This document shows positions 25,066 through 33,694 of a DNA stretch of 61,196 nucleotides, one piece after another. The notes under the pieces were generated by a model. It was given only the letters and a program-made list of their open reading frames with translations. It was not told where the DNA came from and did no database searches. The stretch is taken from contig JAPDFW010000032.1 in NCBI GenBank assembly GCA_028826165.1, positions 1 to 61,196 of the forward strand, written 5' to 3'. Made by a program: the position numbers and the translations under genes. This DNA is from Anaeramoeba ignava. Its lineage: Eukaryota; Metamonada; Anaeramoebidae. How positions within the stretch are numbered: the stretch's first letter is position 1; every line of letters begins with the position of its first letter.

Positions 25066-26028
25066 ATGAATAATTTTCAAAAAGAACAAATAATTAAATT
25101 TTTAAAAGAAAAAGAAAAAGAAAACATTCCATTTACTTTTTATGAATTTAAACAATCAATTAAACAAATTAATGAAATTAAACAAAATAATGAAATTGAA
25201 CAAATTAATGAAATTAAACAAATTAATGAAATTGAACAAAATAATGAAATTAAACAAATTAATGAAATGGAAGAAATTAATGAAATGGAAGAAATTAATG
25301 AAATTGAACAAAATAATGAAATTGAACAAAATAATGAAAATAAACAAAATAAAAAATTGAACATTTTTCATTTTTGACAAAAATAATGAAATTGAACAAA
25401 ATAATGAAAAATGAACAAAATAATGAAAATGAATAATTTTGAAAATGAAACAAAATAATTAAATTGAACAAAAAATGAAATTGAAAAAATTCCATTTGAA
25501 ATTTTAATGAAATGGAACAAAATAATGAAATTAAACAAATTAATGAAATTGAACAAAATAATGAAATTAAACAAAATAATGAAAATGAACAAAATAATGA
25601 AATTAAACAAAATAATGAAATTGAACAAATTAATGAAATTGAACAAATTAATGAAAATGAACAAAATAATGAAATTAAACAAATTAATGAAATTGAACAA
25701 AATAATGAAATGGAACAAATTAATGAAATTAAACAAATTAATGAAATTGAACAAAATAATGAAATGGAACAAAATAATGAAATTAAACAAATTAATGAAA
25801 TTAAACAAAATAATGAAATGGAACAAAATAATGAAATTAAACAAAATAATGAAATTAAACAAATTAATGAAATGGAACAAAATAATGAAATTAAACAAAA
25901 TAATGAAATTAAACAAAATAATGAAATGGAACAAAATAATGAAATTAAACAAAATAATGAAATTAAACAAAATAATGAAATTGAACAAATTAATGAAAAT
26001 GAACAAAATAATGAAATGAAACAAATTA
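25066..26028 (+). repeat. Amplified NEIEQN/NEIKQI repeat with duplicated 5' segment, frame-broken
   Basis: From an ATG at 25066 the frame reads MNNFQKEQIIKFLKEKEKEN, then a run of 15-18 base units (AATGAAATTAAACAAA and GAAC variants) until a TGA at 25375. At about 25424-25510 a decayed copy of the 25066-25150 segment appears (ATGAATAATTTTGAAAATGA versus ATGAATAATTTTCAAAAAGA; ATTCCATTT is shared). About 500 bp more of the repeat follow in another frame, open to 26066. The tract contains no GT dinucleotide before about 26108, so no canonical intron could remove the stops. It may be the overgrown 5' end of the SWI5 gene or a separate decayed low-complexity gene. Confidence 0.6.
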
Positions 26029-26235
26029 ATGAAATTAAACAAATTAATGAAATTGAACAAAATTAAAGAAATTGAAATGGAAGAAATTAATGAAATGGAA
26101 GAAATTAATGAAAAGTTATTTGCAGATTTTATAAAAGAACAAAAAGAAATTGAAGAATTTTTAATTGAAATTAATGAGGAAACAAAATATAAAGTTTATC
26201 AAAAAAGAAAACAAGAAATAAAGCAAACAAATAAC

Positions 26236-26270
<35 letters not shown>

Positions 26271-26776
26271 TAATAATAATAATAATAACAATAATAATAA
26301 TAACAATAATGAAAATGAAAATGAAAAACAAAATTCGATTTTGAAAACTCCATCAAATAAAAAAGCCAAAATGATTATTCCAACAACTTTAACTCATTCA
26401 ACGTAATCTTTCAATAATTCAAATATTTTAATTCAATTTAAATTTAATTTTAATTTAATTTAAAATAATTCTTAGTCAAAAAAAGAGAAGAACATTTAGA
26501 AGTCCTGTTAAAAAAATTAATACTTTAGTTTCAAAAGAAGAAATGCAAAAAATTGAAAATGAAATTGAAAAATTAAATGAAGAAATTTCAATTCTAGAAA
26601 GTAAATCAACAAATTCTAAAAGTAATGAAGAAGAAAAAGAAGAACATATTGAAAAACTTCATCAATATAATGATTTAAAAGATGTTGGACAAGTTTTATT
26701 AGGAAAAATTGCAGAAATGAAAGGAATTAGAACAAAAGATGTTTATTCTGAATATGATCTTGAATTAGATGATTAA
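26029..26776 (+). CDS. SWI5: SWI5-like recombination repair protein
   Basis: Exons 26029-26402 and 26476-26776 (donor CAACGTAATC, acceptor ATTCTTAG) give about 224 aa from the first ATG after the last upstream stop; the true start may lie further 5'. The C-terminal 80 residues are the Swi5 domain: a coiled helix (IENEIEKLNEEISILESK), then EEHIEKLHQYNDLKDVGQVL and AEMKGIRTKDVYSEYDLELD, which closely match eukaryotic SWI5. SWI5 with SFR1 stimulates Rad51/Dmc1 strand exchange. The N-terminal half is low complexity, including a poly-Asn run of about 25 residues encoded by AAT/AAC, and is not conserved. Confidence 0.85.
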
Positions 26777-27206
26777 AAACAACAAAATATAAAAACAGAA
26801 TAATTTTTATTTTAAATTTCTTTTTTTTTCTTTTTTTTTTTAATTAAATTTCTAATTAAAGATTGACGTATTTTATTTTTTAATTTTGTTTTTTTTTTTT
26901 TCTCAATTTAATAAAATATAAATTATAAAATAAAAATATAAATATTTTTTAAATGATCAATAAGAAAAAAAAAATAATTTAAATTAAAATTTTTTTATTT
27001 ATTTTCTTAATCATTTTTTTCTTTTTTTATTTTTATTTTGCTTTTTATTTTATTTTTATTTTATTTTTATTTTATTTTTTTATTATTTTATTAATCCAAA
27101 AAAAAAAATCCATTTTAATATTAAATTTATTATTAATTTTACTATAAAATAAAATAAATAAAACGGAAATTAAAATTCCAATTAAAAAAAAAAATTAATA
27201 ATAAAA
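26777..27206. other. SWI5-PSP1 intergenic spacer
   Basis: About 430 bp of A/T homopolymer-rich sequence, including TTTTATTTTATTTTTATTTT around 27030-27085. I see no open frame of note and no RNA gene. It presumably holds the SWI5 3' end and the PSP1 promoter. Confidence 0.4.
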
Positions 27207-30200
27207 ATGAATAAAAATACAAAAAATCCCAAAAACACAATTACCATTCCAAACGAAAAAACAAAGACAACTGAGACCCCAATAAGACAAATAAAAGAAG
27301 TGACGAAGAATCAACCAAACCAACAGACGGGACAGAATTGGAAATATCAATCAAAATCCTTAGACCGACTAACAACAATATTAAAGAGATCACTTGATCC
27401 ATCGAATTTCTCAACAAACTACATCCTCTCACAATCCCTTGAAGATAAGCTAAAGATTTCACAACGAAATCCCAACATAATGTTTTTACAGAATTCAAGC
27501 GGGACGTTGCAAAGAACCAACAGTTTGGGGAATTTTGGAGAGCAAGGCATAAAAAATCCAAAACCGATACCTTTTTTTCCAATTCAAAAAACGTTAAAAA
27601 ATGAACCAAAATCTTCTCCTAATTTACAAATGCTTTGGCAAAAACCTTTAAAAAATATCTCCAATTCAAATCCTCATTATTCTTTTACTCCTCCTCCAAT
27701 TATGTTTGAATCTTCTTCTTTACCAATTTTCCAATCAATTAGAAAAGGTATTTTTTTTTTTTAAAATTAAAAATTTGTTTAAAAATTTCAATTTAAAAAA
27801 AAAGGGGATCAAAAAAAGGAAAATTTAATTAAGCAAACAATAAAAATTTAATTAACATAAAATAAACAAATTTAAATAAGCAAAAATAAAAATTTGATAA
27901 ACCAATTTAATAAACAAATTTAATAAAACAAACAAGAATAAAAATTTAATAAACATATTTGGGGGTCTATCTTATTTATTTCAATTCAAAATCAAAATCA
28001 AAATCAAATTGAAAATGAAATTGAAAATGAAATTGAAAATTAAAATTAAAATTAAAATCAAAATCAAAATCAAAATCAAAATCAAAATCAAAATGAAAAT
28101 CAAATTGAAAATGAAATTGAAAATGAAATCAAAATCAAAATTAAAATCAAAATCAAAATCAAAATCAAAATCAAAATTAAAATCAAAATTTAAATCAAAA
28201 TTAAAAATCAAAATTAAAATCAAAATTAAAATCAAAATCAAAATCAAAATTAAAATCAAAATCAAAATCAAAATTAAAATCAAAATCAAAATTAAAATCA
28301 AAATCAAAATTAAAATCAAAATCAAAATCAAAATTAAAATCAAAATCAAAATTAAAATCAAAATTTAAATCTAAATCAAAATTTAAATCTAAATCAAAAT
28401 CAAAATTAAAATTAAATTCAAAATCAAAATTAAAATCAAAATTAAAATCAAAATTAAAATTAAAATCTAAAATCAAAATCAAAATTTAAATCTAAATCAA
28501 AATTTAAATCAAAATCAAAATCAAAATCAAAATTAAAATCAAAATTAAAATTAAAATCAAAATTAAAATCAAAATTCAAAATAGGAAATCAAGATAAAAC
28601 GGAAGAAATTGAAGAAAGAACTCAAGAAATACAAGAATTACAAATACCAAGAGAAGCTAGAAATCAAGGAAACGGAGGAAACGAACGATTTTTTTTCTCA
28701 ACACAAGATGACATATTTTTGAATCAAGTAGAAGAAGACAATCCAGGAATAGAATTAACACTTGAGAATGCAGAATGGTATGAAGTTGAGTTCAAATCAG
28801 GAAGAAGAGATTATTATTTCTGTAAAAATACCCTCAAATTAAAAGAAAGTGATTTCGTTATCGTTGAAGCTGATAGAGGTCTTGATTTGGGTAGAGTTGC
28901 TGCTTATGTTCCTTTGCAAAATTTGGAAGATAATTTGGAACAACTTATTGATGAATCTATTTTTGATGAAAAAAAACCCATTTTGAGAAAAGCTTTTAAT
29001 AATGAAATTGCTAGTCTTTCAAATAAAATTGAAGATGAAAAAAAAGCTTTGTTGATTTGTATTAATAAAGTTGCTCAAAGAGATTTGCCAATGAAAGTAA
29101 TTGGATATTCAAATCTAAATCAAATCAAATCAAATCAAATCAAATCAAATAAAATCAAATAAAATCAAATCAATTCAATATTCAAATCAAATTAAATCAA
29201 ATCAAATCAATTCAAATTAAATCAAATCAAATCAAATCAATTCAAATTAAATCAAATCAAATCAAATTTAATATTCAATTCAATATTCAATTAAATCTAA
29301 ATTAAATCAAATCTAAATTAAATTAAATCAAATTAAATTAAATTTAATATTCAAATATAAATCAAATCTAAATTAAATTAAATCAAATTAAATTAAATTA
29401 AATCAAATAAAATCAAATCAAATCAAATCAAATCAAATTAAATTAAATTAAATTAAATCAAATCAAATCAAATTAAATCTAAATCAAATCAAATCTAAAT
29501 TAAATTAAATATTAAATTTAATATTAAATTAAATATTAAATTTAATATTTAATTCAATTCAATATTCAATTCAATAATTCAATTCAATTCAATATTCAAT
29601 TCAAATTAAAATTAAAATTTAAATTAAATTCCAAATCAAATTTAAATTAAATCAAAATTAAATTAAATTAAATTAAATTAAATCAAAATTAAAATCAATA
29701 TTCAATTAAATTTAAATTAAATTAAATTAATTCAATATTCAATTAAATCAAATTAAATCAAATCAAATCAAATCAAATTCAATTCAATATTCAAATCAAA
29801 TTAAATCAAATTCAATTTAAATTAATTTAAATCAATATTCAATTCAAATCAAATCAAATCAAATCAAATTCAATTAAATTAAATTCAATATTAAATTTAA
29901 TATTCAATTCAATATTCAATTCAATAATCAAATCAAATTCAATTCAAATCAAATCAAATCTAAATTAAATTAAATTAAATTAAATTAAATTAAATTAAAT
30001 TAAATCTAAATTAAATTAAATCAATTTAAATTAAATTAAATTAAATATTAAATTTAATATTCAAATATAAAAGGTTTTAGATGCTGAATTCCAATTTGAT
30101 AGAAAGAAATTAACTTTTTATTTTTCTGCAAATTCTCGTATTGATTTTAGAGATTTAGTGAAAGATTTATTTAAAATTTATAAAACAAGAATTTGGATGA

Positions 30201-30226
30201 AACAAACTCATACAAAAGAAATTTAA
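27207..30226 (+). CDS. PSP1 C-terminal domain protein
   Basis: Exons 27207-27747, 28585-29096 and 30074-30226 total 1,206 nt, or 401 aa, with all phases matching. Residues 1-180 are polar and Ser/Pro/Asn-rich, with no recognised domain. The PSP1 domain begins at about residue 255: [50 protein letters not shown], then across the last intron [37 protein letters not shown]. This is the full domain of yeast Psp1 and bacterial YaaT/RicT-type proteins. Yeast Psp1 is linked to P-bodies and suppresses DNA polymerase alpha mutants; the role here is unknown. The first exon is noticeably less AT-rich than its surroundings. Confidence 0.85.
27748..28584 (+). repeat. PSP1 intron 1: mixed CAAAAT/TAAAAT hexamers
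   Basis: An 837 bp intron. After about 200 bp of irregular AT sequence it becomes AAATCAAAATTAAAATC from about 27988 to 28575. The CAAAAT words are identical to those encoding Gln-Asn tracts in exons of this window, interspersed with TAAAAT words that would be stops in that frame. Donor GGTATTTT, acceptor AAATAG. Confidence 0.85.
29097..30073 (+). repeat. PSP1 intron 2: AAATC/AAATT pentamer array
   Basis: This 977 bp intron is made of AAATC and AAATT pentamers with TTCAATATTCAA insertions, recalling the F-box intron satellite. Donor AAAGTAATTGG, acceptor ATATAAAAG. The flanking exons join as [11 protein letters not shown], as in other PSP1 domains. Confidence 0.85.
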
Positions 30227-30563
30227 ACAAAAACAATTTAAAAAAAAAAGAATTTAAACAAAATAAAGTTTCATTCTTTTTTTTGGATTTTTCTTTTATT
30301 CAACATTTAAAGAAATTATTTTCAAATTTCTTTTTCTTTTTCTTTTTCTTTTTCTTTTTCTTTTTTTTTAGATTTGTTCTTTTTTTTTCTATTTCTCTAA
30401 AATCTTTTTTCTTTTAGAATTTCTTGCATTTTTTTGAATCAATAAAAATGGAAAATCAAAAATTAAAATTTTTTATTCTTTTTATTCTTTTTTTTTTTGA
30501 TCAAATTGTCTTATTTTTAATTTTGATTTTTTTTTTTTTTGAAAAGAAAGTAAAAAGAAAAAT
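30227..30563. other. Convergent 3' spacer, PSP1 / S28 peptidase
   Basis: About 340 bp with a TTTTTC pyrimidine run (about 30325-30375) and several T homopolymers. No gene or RNA is visible. It lies between the stops of two convergent genes. Confidence 0.4.
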
Positions 30564-31800
30564 TTATTTATTTTTCTTTTTTTGTTGATTTAAAATTTCA
30601 GAAAGAAAAGCAACAATTTGGTCACGAACAAAAATTAAATCAGGTTGCATTGCAGAATTAAATTCATGATAAGGAGCACAATGAGCAGCAGAATCATAAA
30701 TATAAGAAGTAACAGAATCAGAAACATTTTGCAATTTTGATAATTTTGACCCTAAAAATTTGAATAAGTAAAAAAAAAATAATTTAAATAATTTGAATAA
30801 GCAAAAATAATTTAAATAATTTGAATAAGCAAAAAAATAATTTAAATTAAAATTTAAAAAATTGTTTAAATTCCTATTAATTACAAGGATCAGTTCTTCC
30901 ATTTGTGAAAATAATATTAGTAACATCAGAAAAATTATAACCGCCAAAATATTGATTAGTTTCATCTTGAGCAGGATCCATCATGAAACCAAACAACAAA
31001 TTCATATACATATAATGGAAACCCATATTAATATTTGGGAAAAACAATTGAGAATTTTGAGGGGTATTCTTATAGTAACCAAACTCAGTAAATTTCTGCC
31101 AAAACCAAGCACGATCGGCATTCATTTGTTGAAAATTATTAACATCGAGATTAATACATGAATTAACAGGAATCATATAATTTGCAAGAACTTGCATAGG
31201 TTCTTGAGATTGTAAAATTGCTTGGCAAAAAGCGGGTAAAGGATAATCTGGGGGATTATTATACTGGACAAGAAGTTGAAGAGTTTCTGTGATCAAATAT
31301 TCCAAACCAAGCGCTTCGTATTGAGTATCAAAAGGCTGGCAAGTATTAAACATTCCCTGAAGCGCAATTTTTCCTTCTGGTGTAAGAAGAAGGTTTTCAA
31401 TTCGTCGGTTGACTTCAATCAATATTGTCTTGCAATCTTCAGGAATTGCATTTTCGACAGTTTCGTCGAATTCAATATAATCAATTTTGGCTTCGATTGG
31501 TGAGCTTCCGCTTACTGCTGCTGTGATTAAATTGGGTAATTTCATTCGTGAGAATGCGGATAACATTCCTGCATAAGAACATCCAAATGATATCCATGTT
31601 GTGTTTGTGGGAAGATTGAATAAATCCATCATTCGTGTGTATAATGTTGTTATGTCCATTATTGCTTGTACTGTTGTTAAGTATTTTAATGATTCTACTG
31701 TAGTGTTGCTTCCAAATGGTAAACTTGTTCCGTAGTAGCGATGTTCGAATGCAATGAATAAGGCTCCAAATTGTTCTGCGAGTTCCAATTCAAATGGATA
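30564..31800 (-). CDS. S28 family serine carboxypeptidase, 3' exons (5' part unresolved)
   Basis: Two firm exons: 31800-30885 and 30751-30564, joined within a Trp codon (T|GG) to give NGRTDPWSKL. The large exon begins YPFELELAEQFGALFIAFEH, then RYYGTSLPFGSN and the nucleophile elbow ISFGCSYAGMLSAFSRMKLP. The Asp (TDPW) and His (SAAHCAPYHEF) of the triad lie at the C-terminus as in lysosomal Pro-X carboxypeptidase and related S28 enzymes. Members are lysosomal or secreted and cleave near proline. The segment with the signal peptide and first beta strands is not found downstream of 32.7 kb. A candidate fragment reading YIDQKVDHFNPLE (minus strand, about 32825-32866), typical of S28 N-termini, lies in a duplicated block. 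About 40-60 codons between it and 31800 are not visible. The gene may be damaged or misassembled. Confidence 0.75.
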
Positions 31801-32730
31801 CTAAATTTTAAATTAATAAAAGATTTTAATTTTTAAATTTTAAATTTTAATTTTTGTTTTAATATTAAAATGAATTTCGAATTAAATTTTAATTTTTTTA
31901 AATTTTAATTATAAAATGAATTTCGAATTAAATTTCGAATTTATTTTAATTTTAATTTTAATATTAATTTTGATTTTAATTTTAATTTTAATTTTAATTT
32001 TAATTTTAATTTTAATTTTAATTTTAATTTTAATTTTAATTATAAAATGAATTTTGAATTTTTAATTATAATTTTAATTTTAATTTTTAATATTAATTTT
32101 ATAAATGAATTTTTAATTTTAATTTTAATTTTAAATTTTAATTTTAATTATAAAATGAATTTCGAATTAAAATTTTGATTTTAATTTTTATTTTCAATTT
32201 TTAATATTAATTTCAATTTTAATTATAAAATGAATTTCGAATTAAATTTCGAATTAAATTTTTATTTTAATTTTTAATTAATTTTAATTTTAATTTTAAT
32301 TTTAATTTTAATTTTTAATTTTAATTTTAATTTTAATTTTAATATTAATTTTAATTTTAATTTTAATTATAATTTTTAATTTTAATTTTAATTTTAATTT
32401 TAATTTAAATTTTTAATTTTAATATTAATTTTAATTTTGATATTTATTTTAATTTTAAAAATGAATTTTAATTTTAATTTTGATTTTGATTTTTATTAAT
32501 TTTAATTTTATAAATGAATTTTAATTTTAATTTTTTAATTTTTAATTTTAATTTTAATTTTAATTTTAATTTTAATTTTTGAATTTTAATTTTAATTTTA
32601 ATTTTAATTTTAATTTTAATTTTAATTTTAATTTTAATTTTAATTTTAATTTTAATTCTAATTTTAATTTTAATTTTAATTTTAAATGAATTTTAATTTT
32701 AATTTTAATTTGAATTTTAATTTTAATTGT
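31801..32730 (-). repeat. AATTTT array upstream of S28 exon
   Basis: About 930 bp of AATTTT/TTTTAA on the plus strand, with repeated ATAAAATGAATTTCGAATTAA words (five or so copies between 31870 and 32250). An acceptor (TTTAG) for the S28 exon sits at its left end. The array occupies the place where missing S28 coding sequence is expected. Confidence 0.7.
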
Positions 32731-33694
32731 AAATTTAAATACCATTTGTAAAAATCTTCAAGTTGAATTTAATTTTAGGTTGAAAATATTTTAATTTACA
32801 AATATTTTTAATTTTAATTTTAATTTCAAGAGGATTAAAATGATCAACTTTTTGATCAATATAAATTAAAAATTTCCAGGAGGTTTTGTTTTCGTTATTA
32901 ATTTTAATTTCGAATTTTATTTAATTTTATTGTTGCAATAAAAATATTGAAATTATTATTATTGTTATTAATTTTAATTTTCTTTAATAAAAATAAAATT
33001 AAAAAAAATTGAAAAATGAAATTTGAAATTAAAAATATTTTATTTTTAATTTTACAAATTTTAACTAATTTTCTTTTTATTTATTTTTATTAAATTTTTT
33101 GATTTTGATTACAAAATTTTAATTTTAAAAATTTTTAATATAATTTTTTAATTTAAAATGAATTTCGAATTAAATTTCCTTTTTAAATTTAAACAATAAA
33201 CAAAAATTTGTAAAAATCTTGACAGATATATTCACCAAAATGAAGATGAAAAACAGAAATGTAAAATAACTTTCTGTTTAAAAGTTCTTGTATCAAGAGG
33301 GATTAAAAATGATCAACTTTTTGATCAATATAAATTAAAAATTTTGATTTTGTTTTAATTTTGGTTTTGCTTTTTTTTGATAAATTTTGACTTTTGATTT
33401 TTATTTTGGAATTTGATTTTTATTTTATTGTTTTTAATTTTGATTTTCTTTATAAAAATAAAAAAAGAAAAATGAAAAATGAAAAATGAAAAATGAAATT
33501 AAAAATATTTTTTTGTTACTAATTTTACAAATTTTAACTAATTTTCTTTTTATTTATTTTTATTTTGATTTTGATTTTGATTTCATTACAATTTTTTTTT
33601 AAAAATTTTTATTTTTCATTTTGATTTTTATTTTTTTAATTTTTTAATTGATTTTGATTTTTAAATTTAAACAACAACAAAAACAAAAACAAAA
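32731..33694. repeat. Tandem ~465 bp duplication of the eRF1 / S28 5' region
   Basis: Two imperfect direct copies (about 32731-33200 and 33201-33660) precede the true eRF1 start at 33661-33780. Both carry GATCAACTTTTTGATCAATA and ACAAATTTTAACTAATTTTC. Copy 2 and the real eRF1 start share AAATTTAAACA, GACAGATATAT and AAATGAAGATGAAAA. On the minus strand copy 1 reads YIDQKVDHFNPLE; copy 2 reads QKVDHF then, after small indels, NPLDTRTFKQK. Both are S28-peptidase-like. The spacing of matched words is about 463-477 bp. Copies 1 and 2 of the eRF1 exon are non-functional. Confidence 0.75.

Noticed and set aside
25140-26060. Several overlapping open frames (MKLNK, FINLFNFI) on both strands
   Set aside because: All arise from one short repeat open in several frames; none has an independent start context or domain.
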